Positions 10,606-22,594 of a stretch of DNA of 64,000 nt are shown here, piece after piece. The DNA lies in contig NC_083388.1 of NCBI RefSeq assembly GCF_031755915.1, positions 12,660,501 through 12,724,500 of the forward strand. The letters are read 5' to 3'. The translations under genes were made by a program, and so were the position numbers. The first letter of the stretch is position 1, and every line of letters starts with the position of its first letter. The notes beneath the pieces were generated by a model. That model was not told the origin of the DNA, searched no databases, and worked only from the letters and a program-made list of their open reading frames with translations. Origin of the DNA: Ziziphus jujuba (lineage: Eukaryota; Streptophyta; Magnoliopsida; Rosales; Rhamnaceae).

Positions 10606-11722
10606 GATTTTATTGCTTGAGGCTGTGTGGAAAGTTATGAATAAAGTACATTTGTAACTCTTTGGACTTTCTCTATTTTATCTTCTTCTTCTCTTCATTG
10701 ATATGAACTTGGGCAACTAAAGGCATATTAGGTATATTAACTTTTAACCATGAATGATTCACATAAACAGTAGTGGAATGAATAAAACAATTTTATGGGA
10801 TTCAACTAGAGATCTTTGTGGCCTATCTTTTCTATTTGCATCAAAAGGGAATGAAAGTCATTGAAAACTTTATAGCTTGATTAAAAAAAGTTGGGTATAA
10901 GGTGCTATTTTGACCTCCCCAAACAAGAATTTAAAAATAGATAGCATGAATTATTAAATAAATTTATTTCTCACTTTTTGTAGTATTATGGAAACTAATG
11001 TATAAAATATTTGCTAAGAATATATAGGAAAGAGTTTATCAGTACAATAATGGGGTTTCATCAATCTCCATTGTTTACCATAGTTGTATTAAATTAATAA
11101 TGGTAGCTCAATATAGAAGGGGACAAACCTAATCAAATTATTCAGTTGAAAAATATGATTTGATAGGTCTAGGTACGTAAAAGAAGCCCATGTTTTAAAT
11201 AGGAAGAAACGTAATGATAAAAGACAAAAAAAAAAAAAACAAAAAAACAAAAAAAAAATCTTACAATCAATCACAGAGTTAAATGTTTACACTAATAAAA
11301 TAAATAAAATGGAAAAAGGTTAAATAAACTTTATTACTTTTTACTGAAATGTAATTATGTCTTTAGTTTTTATTGTTGTTTGCTTTTACCTACCTCCTCG
11401 CAAACCTATGATCTAGTTGTCATAACCCTAAATTTAGTTAATGATCAATAATTCATCCTCAATTATCTAAAATCTCACCATTTATTGGACAAATAAACAA
11501 AACAAAATTTGATAGTATCAAGATTGGATAAACCATTATTTTCTGTTATACTTAAGGTTTTGATATCAGTACATTATTTTTTAAAAACTTAGGGTATATT
11601 AAATACAAAATTAATTGGGGCAGTTTACATCGTTTTAGATTAGCAAAATACGTCACTAAAGTGAATTATAAGAAAACTCTTTCATATTTCCTTTCCAACC
11701 ATGGGCATATCCTTCCAGTGAT
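10606..11722. other. Unassigned AT-rich stretch
   Basis: No coding region or repeat recognised. Expected right-hand Gypsy-1 integrase sequence was looked for here and not found. It contains A-rich tracts near 11227-11260 only. Confidence 0.5.
11715..11722. repeat. Left target-site duplication of the hAT element
   Basis: ccagtgat abuts the left terminal repeat; ccagtggat abuts the right one at 18889-18897. One inserted G apart, this fits the 8-bp duplication of hAT transposons. Confidence 0.6.
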
Positions 11723-11830
11723 CAGTGAAGAAAATATCGATGTCAATGGAAATGTCGAAAGTGTGATTTTACGGAAATATCGATGGAAACATCAATGTCG
11801 ATGGAAATATCGATAAAATTACGGAAACTA
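11723..11830. repeat. hAT left terminal inverted repeat and subterminal motifs
   Basis: The terminal 17 bp is followed by closely spaced copies of the motif atatcgat(gg) at 11734, 11777 and 11807, with aatgtcga variants between them. Clustered short subterminal motifs are where hAT transposases bind; that role is inferred here. Confidence 0.55.
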
Positions 11831-12415
11831 TAAATTTGTAATTTAGTATATAAATTTTTACATATGAGATAATTATTATAGTAAAATAATATAAAAATAG
11901 AATAATTAGAATATAATAATAATAAAATATTCTATAAATATTACAAATTATTTATAAGTGAATAAAATATAATGTTAATTAGCACCAAAATATATAAAAT
12001 TTAACAGATAATAGTAAAATACAAGAAATTCTCAAATATAATTCCTAATACATTATCAATACCAAAAAAATTTTTTTGGTTTTTCAAATTGATGATCATA
12101 TCTCGATACTTTGCGAGTATCATAATAGGCATTCCAACTCATCATATTAGAGAAATTTTCCATGTAATTGTGGATATGCCAAGTATATCTCTCTTTATCT
12201 ATTCCAACCAACTAGTGGAGGGTAATGTGGATTTATCCAAGGAGGACTATAACATTCATTTTGAGACATAGGATGATTAAAGATATCAACATCATAATCA
12301 CTGTGAGGATTATATGATCTCATTTGACCAATTGGATATACAATTGAAATTTTAGAATTTCCATATTAAGAACTAACTTGTGTATTTAAACTCATTACAT
12401 CCAAAGAGTTAGAAA

Positions 12416-12420
12416 GATAA
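12416..12420. repeat. Left 5-bp target duplication of the TRIM
   Basis: gataa here and again at 12817-12821, exact. Confidence 0.85.
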
Positions 12421-12585
12421 TGTGAAGTCCCACATCGGTTGGAAAGGGGAACGAAACACTGCATATAGGTGGATGTGGATACTTTTCCCTTGCGAGGCCT
12501 TTTAAAACCTTGAACGCTGGGTTGTAAGAGGATTCCCTTGGCCCAAAGAGGACAATATCGCATGCGGGTGGTTTGGACTGTCACA
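12421..12585 (+). repeat. TRIM 5' LTR
   Basis: 165 bp, TGTGAAGTCCCACATCGG to GGACTGTCACA. Contains the conserved blocks ggttggaaagggga and aaagaggacaatatcgcat shared with the 3' LTR. Confidence 0.88.
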
Positions 12586-12600
12586 AATGGTATCAGAGCC
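12586..12600 (+). other. TRIM primer binding site
   Basis: aatggtatcagagcc follows the 5' LTR directly. It contains TGGTATCAGAGC, complementary to the 3' end of initiator-methionine tRNA. Confidence 0.88.
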
Positions 12601-12651
12601 GAACACAGATCGGTGTGCCAACGAGGATGCTGGGTTCCAAGGGGGGAGGAT

Positions 12652-12816
12652 TGTGAAGTCCCCAATAGATTGGAAAGGGGAATAAAACACTGTATATAAG
12701 TGGGTGTGGATACCTTTCTCTTGCAAGGCCTTTTAAAACCTTGAGGGCTGGGTTGTAAGATAATTCTCCAAGCCTAAAGAGGACAATATCGCATGCGGGT
12801 GGTCTGGGCTATCACA
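12652..12816 (+). repeat. TRIM 3' LTR
   Basis: 165 bp, TGTGAAGTCCCCAATAG to GGGCTATCACA, preceded by the polypurine tract at 12637-12650 and followed by gataa. Confidence 0.88.
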
Positions 12817-15789
12817 GATAATCTTCATCATGTTGATTCACAATGGAAATGCCATAGCGACTTCTTCAACCAGTGCCTACTGTTTGAGCCCCATGATCAA
12901 AATCCTGCGTTGCATGTGTGTATTGATCTTCACCAATAAATGGGCTTAATGGTTGTTGGCTTGGTTCTCGATAATATGTTCAACTCTCACCTCCACTTAT
13001 ATTATATCCTCGTCCTCCATTGCCACCATAACCATTACCTCCATCACTATCATCATCATCTTCGTCCTCATATTCATTTTGTTGAGAATAATCGCCACCA
13101 AATATTTCTAAACGATGACTAAATCGCCTAGTTGAAGGCCTTGTCACTACTTCAAACGAATTATTTCCTCCACTATCACTGCTCATAACTTCTTCAGCAA
13201 TAACATTGTCAATATTTATCCCTAATTGTGAAGCATCCATTGATACTCGAGGATCTGGATTGTCTTCATCATCATCTAAATGTGAATTTTTAATCGATTG
13301 GATAATAGGATTATCTTCATCTTCACTAAGGTCAGCTCTAATTTTAAGAAGATTCAAATAATCTGAATCTAATTACGGTTGATTTGTTAACTCCATATCA
13401 CGGATCCGCAATTTCATATTATAGTAGCAAAAAACCAATTTCCTGAAATTTTTCATATGCAAGCCTATTTAGTTGTTTTGTGTGTATTAAAGCAAAGGTG
13501 CTCCAACTACGCTCACATGCGGATGATGATACAGTTTGTGATAAAATACGCATTGCCAATTTTCTGAATGTTGAAGTGCTATTACTATACATTGTCCACC
13601 ATTCAGATGTATATTTCAATATTATAAATCAAAATATATTAAATTTTAATAAATTTTTAAATATTAATAAAATTTTTAATATTTTGCACATGATTTTTTA
13701 TAACAATTAATTCAAACGCACATATCAAGTATCATTTTCGCTCAGGCAGCAACTGATGCACGATCACTAAAACCTTTTTGTGCATCTCTAAAATATATCA
13801 TCTATATGTAATAATGAAAAATTTATAAGAAACGTTATTAATATGTTAGTTAAAAAAAATAATAAACAAAATCTTACTTCATTTCCAAATTGAGATATAA
13901 GATCCGAATTTGGATCTAATGCTGCAAAGATATCATGAACAGTTTATACAAAACCTGAATCAGTGCCAATTAGTTCTTTATATTGGAATCTTGGATTCAG
14001 AAAGTATGCTACAAAATAATAATAAAAATTAAACCTAATATATAAATTATAAGACAAAATAATAATTAATAATAAGTAATTGATATAAAATTACCAGCCA
14101 TATTGAGAGGATAAGAAAGTGTATTGTTCCATTGAGCATCTATGATATCCATAACCCACTGAGTTCCTGTTTGGTTGTTGACTGCATATCTCATTTTCTG
14201 AAAACAATCATATAATATTGCATCGTAGGTATGAACTCAGCATCAACAATTCACAAAATATTATATAATGACTCATATATATTAACAACATGAGTAGCAG
14301 AATCCCAAAAATAATTATTAGGGATACGTTTCTCCACTTCTTTATCTGTTTTTGTTCGATTCAATTGATGCTCAACCCATGCATCACTGGTAAAGATTTG
14401 TTTTAGATAAGTTTTCTTTTTAAGGAGACTATTTAAAGCAATATAGTTTGTTGCAAACCTTATTGCTCCTAGTCGAACTTTATCTCTTTTACATAGATCT
14501 TGCATTAAAGAAATTAACCAATTATGATTATAAATATAATTGGTTATTATTCTTGCATGCTGAATGATTCTTGCAATACTTTCATGCTTTCCTATATCCT
14601 TAAATATAAGATCAAGATTGTGTGTAGCACATGGTGTCCAATACAAGTTGTACTGTGTCATCAATTTTTTACTAGCCTTTACGAATGCAGAATCATTATC
14701 CGTGACTACTTTTACAACATTATTCTTGCCCACTTCATAGGTAACATTCTCCAAAAATTTATATACATATTTATAGTTTTTTATTTTATCTGAGGCATCA
14801 ACTGACTTAAGAAATACTGATAACCCTTTGCAATAGACCATAAAATTCAATATGGATAGCTTAGTTGGTTTTGTCCATCCATCACACATAATTGTACAAC
14901 TATATGTTTTCCAGCTTTCTTTAAACTTTTCAATATGTTTTTGCATCTCTTTATACTCCATGTCTAGATATTTTTCCTTAATTTCATATGGAGATGGAAT
15001 TTGAACTTCCATACCTGTTTGTTGAGCACCACCGATCATGTTTTTGAAATGGTGCGATTTTACCTTTATAGGTGGGACATTATCATAAATAAAGAACTTT
15101 GCTACTAGTCTTCCCAATGTGTCTTTGATACCACCTTTTGTCAACACATCTTTTATATTTTTTTTGTTTTGCACCGGATGATTTATATAACGAAGGTGCA
15201 GCTGGAGGAAATTATTGAGATTATTGTCTATGAACGGGCTCCCTTACACTTGTTGCACAATGGAACTAAGTACATGGCTGACTACTATCCTCTCGAGAAA
15301 ATCCTCATCCTTGACCTTTAGGGTTAAAAAAGTTTATTCCTTATTCTTTTTCCCATCTGTCTTGTTTAGATGCACGAACTGCAGTTTTATATTAGTTTAT
15401 TTCACCAAGATGCATATCAGCTAGATATACATATATCATCATTATCATCATCATCATCATCATAATTACTTTGAGACGGAGTTAAATTACCCCGTAACTC
15501 ATTACGAATATCTTCCTCCATTGCCTTTTTTTCCAATTTTGCATGTTCTTTCTTCCTCAAATAATTATAAATATCTTTCTTCACTTCTGTAGGTACATTA
15601 GGCCACTTTTTCCCATTACTTGTTGGATCCGAATGTGCTAAATGATACTTTAATCTTGTTATTCCACTACTTTGCATTTTATGATTATAATATTTGCAAA
15701 TTGTATCATACTTGTTACCTTCAATTGGAATACAATGTGATCAAACTGGATCTACTATTCCGCTACCACTTTCCATTTTTCCTTTTAAT

Positions 15790-17450
15790 AATCATAAATA
15801 ATTATTAAGTTAATAATAATAATAACAATAATATTAAGAACAACAATAAGAATAAGAAAAATAACAATATTAATAACAAGAAAAATAATAATAACAATAA
15901 CAATAATATCAATATTAATAAGAATAACAATAATAACAATATTAATAATAATAATAAAAACAACAATAATAACAATATGAATAATAATAAGGATAATAAC
16001 AATAATAAGAATTAGAAGAACAACAGTATTAATATCCATAATAATAATAATAATAACAATAATAAAACAAGAACAACAATAATAACAACACTAATAATAA
16101 TAAGAATAATAACGATAATAAAAACAATAACCATAATAATAATAACAATAATAGTAGCATTAATAATAATAATAACATTAATAATAATAAAAATAATAAC
16201 AATAGCAAAAATAAAAATATAATAACGATATTAATATTCATGATAACACTAATAATAATAACAATAATAAGAAGAAGAAGAATAACTATAATAACAATAT
16301 TAATAATAATAACAAATTAATAATAATAAGGATAATAACATCAACAATAATAACAATATTAATAACAATAATAAACATAATAACAATAACAATAATAACA
16401 ATAATAATGAGAATAACAATAATAACAATATTAATAATAACAACATTAATAATAATAAAAATAATAACAATAATAAGAATAAGAAAAATAATAACGATAT
16501 TAATATCCATCATAATAATAATAATAACAATATTATTAATAATAATAAAAACAAGAATAATAACAACATTAATAATAATAACGATAATAACGATAATAAA
16601 AATAATAACAATAATAAAAAAAAGAATAACAATAATAACAATATTAATAATATTAATAATAATAATAATAACAAGAATAATAACAACATTAATAATAATA
16701 AGGATAATAATGATAATAAAAATAATAACAATAATAATAACAAGTAGAATAATAACAACAACAATAATAATAATATTAATAATAATAAGAGTTATAACAA
16801 TAATAATATTAATAATAATAATAAAAATAACAATAATGACAACATTAATAATAATAAGGATAATAACAATAATAAAAATTAGAAGAATAACAATATTAAT
16901 ATCCATAACAATAATCATAATAATAACAATAATAATAATAAAAATAACAATAATAACAACACTAATAATAATAAGAATAATAATGATAATAAAAATAAAA
17001 ACAACAATAACAACAAGTAGAAATAATAACAACAACAATAATAACAATATTAATAATAATAGTGACAACATTAATAATAATAATAATAACATCAACAATA
17101 ATAATAATATAATAGCAAGAAAAATAATAATAAAAATAACAATAATAACAATATTAATAATAATAATAATAATAGTGACAACATTAATAATAATAATAAC
17201 ATCAACAATTATAATAACAATATAATAACAAGAAAAATAACAATAACAATAACAATAATATCAATATTAATAAGAATAACAATAATAACAATATTCATAA
17301 TAATAACAACATTAATAATAATAACAATAATAACAATAACAAGAATAAGAAAAATCATAACGATATTAATATTCATAATAATAAGAATAATAACAAAATT
17401 AATAAAAATAATAACATTAATAATTACATAATATATTATATTATAACACA
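15790..17450. repeat. 1.66-kb imperfect AAT/AAC trinucleotide microsatellite
   Basis: Almost unbroken array of AAT, AAC, ATA, AAG and AAA-like triplets, A-rich on the plus strand with very little G. Rare non-repeat marks recur: taatatccat near 16030, 16500 and 16898, and taatattcat near 16232 and 17365. This suggests that long segments were themselves duplicated. It lies inside the hAT element just upstream of the transposase ATG. The array creates long meaningless open frames on both strands (poly-Ile/Asn/Thr and poly-Leu/Ile). Confidence 0.9.
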
Positions 17451-18305
17451 AAATTAATTTTATATTAAGTCAATTATTTGGTGCATATCTTATACGTATA
17501 GTTAACTTTATGTTAAATAATAAACACAATTTTAACAATATTTGTTATTAAAATGCTTACTTTTGAGAGTGAAGAAATTGTGAATTGAGACTTTATTTTT
17601 AACATGAATTTTCAAAAAGCTCTTCCTTTTATGAATATAAATTTGAAATAAAGAAAGAAAAAGAGATTGAAAACTAATTACATTCAGCGAAAACTTTGCA
17701 TTCACTCCATTTTATTTTTCTAAAACTTTTAAACTTACTCTCTATGATTTATTCTGAGGAAGAAGGATTCAAAACTTAAAAATATGGCATGAATAATGAG
17801 CTACTATACATGCATTCTTATACTACCCTCATTTCCTTACTTCCTTAGCATTACAAATCACTCAAAAATAATTTCTCTCGTGAATATTTGTACTTTTCAA
17901 GTATGAAACATATTCAAAATATTTAAAAAAAAAAAAAAAGAATGCAAAGTACTTGTCCTGTAATAATTTTATTGTATTATTTATCCCCTCAATTTTCTAT
18001 TCTCATTTCATCTAGTGACTTTATCTTTTCAGTCTGTATTTATTGTTAATATGTGAATTACATTCACAACTATAAAATTTCTTATCAAATTTTTGAAAAA
18101 ATCCCTCTAAAAAGATTCCCTCAAATATTTACAGTTACTTTTCTATTCTCATTTCATTTCAAATTTTTGTTTATTTTATTTTTTTTTTTTTTGCCCTTTC
18201 GATGTCCTACTCGATTAACACTTTGAAAAAAAAAATCAAAATAATCAACAATTTCTGCACTTTCATTCACATTTTTTTTTTCAAAAAATCAATAACAGAA
18301 AAAAA
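17451..18305 (-). other. AT-rich part of the hAT 5' region
   Basis: No gene is visible. Tracts of A and T (17925-17940, 18177-18193) lie between the microsatellite and the CT-rich leader. It is expected to hold promoter or intron sequence of the transposase unit, but no element can be named. Confidence 0.4.
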
Positions 18306-18620
18306 AAAAAAATTCTTGTGTCTTCTCTCTGCGTATCCCCCTTCTGGTCGGCCCTTTAGTCCTCTTTCCCTTCTGATCGGCCCTCTCTTTCCCCTCAGTT
18401 CTCGGCTGGCCCTGCAGTCCTCTTCTCCCTTCCAGCCGACCCTCTCTTTCCCTTTCATTCCTCTTCTCTTTTCTCGGCCGACCTTCTCTTCAGTCTTCTC
18501 TCTTTTCGACCGATCACAACACACAAACACACAAACACACAAACACACACACACATACACACACACACACACACACACATCAGATCATATCATAGATCAC
18601 AAACACACACACACACCGGT
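18306..18620 (-). repeat. CT-rich, GC-richer leader with short repeats and (CA)n tract
   Basis: Three to four imperfect direct repeats built around cttcccttctgatcggccct (about 18330-18500), each 40-60 bp, give a local GC peak in an otherwise AT-rich region. They are followed by aca/caca repeats at 18519-18617. Given its position 2.5-3 kb upstream of the transposase ATG and just inside the hAT end, this may be the transcribed leader of the hAT unit. The predicted Pro/Ser-rich open frame across it has no recognisable domain. Confidence 0.5.
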
Positions 18621-18871
18621 CTCTTCGCAGATCATGAGAGAGGGCTGGCCGAGATCTCCGCCAACAATTTCCACCAACAACCGATTTCTCCACGTTTCCA
18701 CAGTTATCCACCAAAAAAATAAAACTCTCACCGGTATAGGACAATTTAGGTGACATCCTTCGACTTCGATGTCATTCCCCTAGTAATCTTGATAGAAATT
18801 TCCCCCCTCTCCCTATTGGTGTCGGCGACGAGCGACACCCGATATTATCGCCGACTTATCACCTATCTCGG

Positions 18872-18888
18872 CGATATTTGTTTCACTG
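18872..18888. repeat. hAT right terminal inverted repeat
   Basis: cgatatttgtttcactg, inverse of the left end with two mismatches. Just inside are cggcgata and tatcgccga repeats (18824-18875) that mirror the left subterminal atatcga motifs. Confidence 0.65.
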
Positions 18889-19239
18889 CCAGTGGATCCC
18901 ACCAGACCCTTCTTCTAAAACTCATGCTACTATAGTGAAAGGAAAGGAAAAAAAAAAAAAAAAGAAGACAACAACAACTACTTTGTGATCTACCACCTTT
19001 ACATTTTTGTTTTTGTTTCTTTTTTTTTTTTTTTTTTTTGTTGTTGGAGGTAAAGCCGAACTTTAACATGCTAGAAGATAGTAAAGGGCATTTAATTACC
19101 AATCAATGAAATTAGACAAATTGAAACGGCTCAAATTTATTTGAAGTCTATGCATATTTGAAAATGATCATCTAATCACAAATTAAAAAAATCTGCTATC
19201 AAAGAGAATATGATGGGAATCAAGAAATTGTTTTTGAAA

Positions 19240-19277
<38 letters not shown>

Positions 19278-19359
19278 AAAATATAACTACACCTGTGGGT
19301 ACCCTTTGTACATTGTACAATGAATTAAGACTACAAAGGAAGCCTTTTTAATTTTAAGG
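18889..19359. other. Non-coding, homopolymer-rich stretch right of the hAT
   Basis: Holds A-tract 18949-18963, T-tract 19020-19039 and a (TA)n run at about 19243-19274. No gene seen. Confidence 0.5.
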
Positions 19360-19690
19360 ATTTTTAGCACAAATCCCTCTATAATTTTCACATTTTTGCA
19401 CATTATCTTTTCTAACATTGAATTAGCACCAACATCTTTTAAAATTTGTAAATAATGCACCACCAGTTTAAAATCTTGATATTATGACTATTTAGTTATT
19501 AAAGTAGATGTATATTTCATGCATAACCAAAATGGAAATTATGTTTCTAATTAAATAATTTAGCAAGCAAAAAGTTACATGCCAAGATTTTAAACTAATG
19601 TTACACTATTTACGAATTTAAAAAGATAACAGGCTAATTCAATACTATGATAAAGTAACTTGGAAAAATATTAAAATTACGATGGACATT
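19360..19690. mobile_element. Fold-back (MITE-like) inverted repeat
   Basis: The left arm, about 19400-19482 (ttgaattagcacc..., gtttaaaatcttg), matches the reverse complement of about 19573-19660 (tattgaattagcctg..., gtttaaaatcttgg). A loop of about 100 bp lies between. The arms diverge at many positions. Such small palindromic elements are usually non-autonomous DNA transposons. Exact termini and target duplication were not resolved. Confidence 0.5.
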
Positions 19691-22081
19691 GATTTTAAAT
19701 TATTAATTTTGATCCACACGTTGGTCAAGTATTTGCGATACTTTTGACCCTTTTTTTTTTTTTTTTTTTTGGTTTAAATGTGGGTCGTAAAACTAGATTT
19801 AAAATTATCACAAATTGATTGGGATTAGCTTACATGCCGGTAGTCATAACTTGTACGCGACATTGGTAATGATTTTATTAGACATTTCTCCAAAGTTCTG
19901 TACTTATCTTTCCTCTAAGGTGGTTAATCATAATTAACTCGTTCGTTAACCTAAAATTTCTACAATATCCTTAGCCCAAAAAAAAAAAAAGATTCTATAG
20001 AATTAATATTCATGTAACGTTCAGTTAGAAGCACTACAAATTTATTATCTGAATTAGATACAGCTAGCCCTTGAAGGAGAGGAGGTATGAATTGAAAGTA
20101 TAAAGATCAATATTACATTTTGTCTTCCATAATGACCCAAAGAAATATCAGCTTTTATCATATAGGGACATATTATTTTCTCTTATGAATAGATATCATT
20201 TGCATGGATAGAACACTCTAATGATAAAAATTTCCTATTATGTGAATAAAAGTTAACCATTTGAATTAGTTATAAACATTTGCTCACATTAATGGACAAA
20301 AAATACAATTATACGTTACATCTATTAAGATGTCTACCAAATTATCTACCAATCAATATGACAAATGATCGGTGACATGATTTTATTTTATTAAAATTTA
20401 TTAAATACAAGATCACTTTATGATTTATTGTCATATAAAGTTTATATTATTTTTCTTTGTAAGTATATTTAGTTTATAGAAGTTTCTTGATCAATAAGCA
20501 AGTAACATTTTCACTGGTAAAATTTTTAACATAACTATTAAATATCAAAAATATATTTATCACAAATATATATACATATATATACTATAAGTCTCCAAAA
20601 AAGTTCATTTTTCTTTATTAAACTAAGATCCATCATTAATAATTATTAGAATAAATTAAAGGTTAAGATTTAAAATTTAAAAAATAGTTAAATATAAATT
20701 TAATGACTTAAAATCATATCCTTATCATAACTGCGTGATTAATAAATGTAATTTTAATATTTATATTACAAACTTTATTTGAACATGATTATATATATAT
20801 ATATATATATATTTGTATGTTTATGTATGCATATATTTATATATCAATATCTAAAGTTTTGCTTCTCTACAAAAATAAGAACAAAAGTTGGGCTTGTATT
20901 TTATTCCCTCGGACATGAAAATAATGTGAAAATAAAATTAATATATATATGAGTTTTGTAAATAAATACAGCCAAATGGTCTGAAAACAGGGACTATACC
21001 TTTAGAGTTGGGTTGTTATCATTCAGCTACTACCATCCTTTTTTTCTTTCTTTCTTTTTTTTTTTTAAATAAATTAAGGAGCAAGATTTTAGCTTTATAT
21101 TTGATGGAAGCTAGAATCTGAAAGTTATCATAAAGGGTGATTACCAATATATTAATACTAATAAATTAAATGTCCTTTTTTTGTTTTTGCTGAATAATTA
21201 GATAATTTTATTCTCAGTGAGCATACAACTATACAAGTAGATGAGGAATAAAGAGTAATTACCACAGTATTAAAATTTTAATGCTATATGCAATAAATTT
21301 CAAATACACGGTCAGTAATAGAATCTTTTTTGGGATAGATTTTGCTTCCTTTTTTTATTTTTTTATTTTTTTATAGATTTTGGCTTCCATCCACAGCCAA
21401 TAATTAGTCTTTTTTTGCTTCTGTTCTTTTAAAGCTTATGCTTTTTGGAGATTTTTTTTTTTTTAACTGATTTTGTTTAAAAACTCTTCTACTGCATTTT
21501 TTTAGGTTAAAAAGTGGAGCTTCCATGGAATTAATTTACTAATAGCGTAACTTGTTGAACATAACTGTCATTTCAAACCTTGACTATTGCATTTCAATGT
21601 TTGAAAGGAAAAAAGTACAACAAAGAATCTTGCATTCTTTGGACACGAGAAAACAAAGAGATTTTATTTTGTACTCATGCTTTTGAAAATTATTTCTGAA
21701 GTTGTTGGGCAAATTGAACTTTTTTCAAATAAGACCAATTAATGGAGCACCTAAAGCTCCGCAGAAATTGCAGTTTCCACCTCTTCTGCTCACTTTATTA
21801 TTTTCTATCTTTTAGCTGAAATTCTTCTGCTCATTTTTGACCATATTTTTTTTTGCGGATCTTTTGGCCTCTGCCCAGAAGATTCCGAACAGTGGGTCAA
21901 CTTAGGATTTGAATATGACCCCATAAAAATAAAATAAAAAACAATAAAACTTAGGATTGGAATAGAGCCTCTTCTACAATTCCAATGGAAACGATGTTCA
22001 TAACACCCTTGTTTTTTTATTTTGCTATGGTAAATTATTGTATACACTTTATTTATAATTAAAGTAAATAACTTTTCAATA

Positions 22082-22117
<36 letters not shown>

Positions 22118-22210
22118 AGTTAATGGCCATCCTAATGTTACATCGGGATTTTCTTTTAGAAATGTTAATGGAAAACTATAAAGATATTCTAATGGAAAAC
22201 AAATAAATGA

Positions 22211-22241
<31 letters not shown>

Positions 22242-22508
22242 ATTAGGCTCGTATCAATATAATGATTTTGACATGAATCACCTTATTGTTGTTGGATTTT
22301 TTAGAAAGATTAAAATTTAAATGCACTGCTATTTAATATAAATTTAATAAAATATTAAAACTATATTTGAATAGGTATATTAAATCCTATTTGGAACCAA
22401 GAAACACTAACGCATTTTTAAACTATAGTGTTAAAATGATTCAAAAGTTAATAAACAAAGTCCACATGATAAAATCATTAAGTCATATGATGGAAAGAGC
22501 GACTGCAT

Positions 22509-22539
<31 letters not shown>

Positions 22540-22594
22540 AAAAATAATAATAATAATAAAAAAGTAGAGGATGGAATACTATAAGTACATACAC
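19691..22594. other. Gene-free AT-rich DNA with (TA)n microsatellites
   Basis: No convincing coding region. (TA)n tracts lie near 20792-20812, 22087-22112, 22215-22240 and 22509-22535. T-tracts lie near 19750-19770, 21055-21067 and 21446-21463. Confidence 0.6.

Larger units (their letters stand above)
12421..12816 (+). mobile_element. Structurally complete TRIM (terminal-repeat retrotransposon in miniature)
   Basis: A 396-bp element with two 165-bp LTRs, a 66-bp internal region and exact gataa target duplications. Both LTRs start TGTGAAGTCC and end TCACA. The internal part starts with a methionine-tRNA primer site and ends with a purine-rich ccaaggggggagga. There is no coding capacity, as expected for a TRIM that depends on other elements for reverse transcription and integration. 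I counted 24 differences over 165 aligned LTR positions by eye, largely transitions, so it is not a recent insertion. It lies inside the C-terminal reading frame of the hAT transposase. Confidence 0.9.
12195..15776 (-). pseudogene. hAT transposase pseudogene (BED finger, DUF659, hAT dimerisation)
   Basis: Reads right to left. An ATG at 15776 starts an N-terminal BED-type finger (MESGSGIVDPV, stop in place of Trp, then CKYY and SSGITRLKYHLAHSD; the second Cys of CxxC is Tyr). A frame-shifted linker follows, then a 307-codon open stretch (15174-14251) with the DUF659 core: LGRLVAKFFIYDNVPP, CDGWTKPTKLSILNFM, VVTDNDSAF, YWTPCATHNLDLI. The frame is broken at 14251. Probable introns follow (donor near 14095, next near 13876 and 13725). 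The dimerisation domain is at 13600-13420 (SEWWTMY, LSQTVSSSACERSWS). The C-terminus is Asp- and Gly-rich (13357-12840) with YYREPSQQPLSPF; the TRIM splits it, and VMSLNTQVSS and PPWINPHYPP lie beyond. Dead by stops, shifts and insertion. Confidence 0.8.
11723..18888 (-). mobile_element. hAT-superfamily DNA transposon with complete ends (defective)
   Basis: A 7.2-kb element. Left terminal inverted repeat CAGTGAAGAAAATATCG (11723-11739) pairs with the reverse complement of 18872-18888, CAGTGAAACAAATATCG, 15 of 17 bases. The ends start CAGTG, as hAT ends commonly do, and are flanked by an 8/9-bp direct duplication. Inside, on the minus strand, lies a BED-finger/DUF659/hAT-dimerisation transposase with stops and frameshifts. 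The element carries a long trinucleotide microsatellite and a CT-rich leader upstream of the transposase, and a TRIM inserted in the 3' end of the transposase frame. It cannot supply transposase itself. Confidence 0.75.

Noticed and set aside
10606..11722. Right half of Gypsy-1 integrase after the copia-2 insertion
   Set aside because: Translated frames here show no integrase motif; the continuation cannot be claimed.
12366..12726. Two minus-strand frames of 74 and 99 codons
   Set aside because: They run through the TRIM LTRs into the hAT C-terminus; they are chimeras created by the insertion.
15785..17451. Several long open frames of 65-272 codons on both strands
   Set aside because: They are translations of the trinucleotide microsatellite (runs of Ile, Leu, Asn, Thr) and have no complexity or domain; opposite strands are equally open.
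18202..18753. 183-codon Pro/Ser/His-rich plus-strand frame and its 103-codon minus-strand shadow
   Set aside because: Made from CT-rich short repeats and the (CA)n tract at the hAT end; no domain, no good start context.
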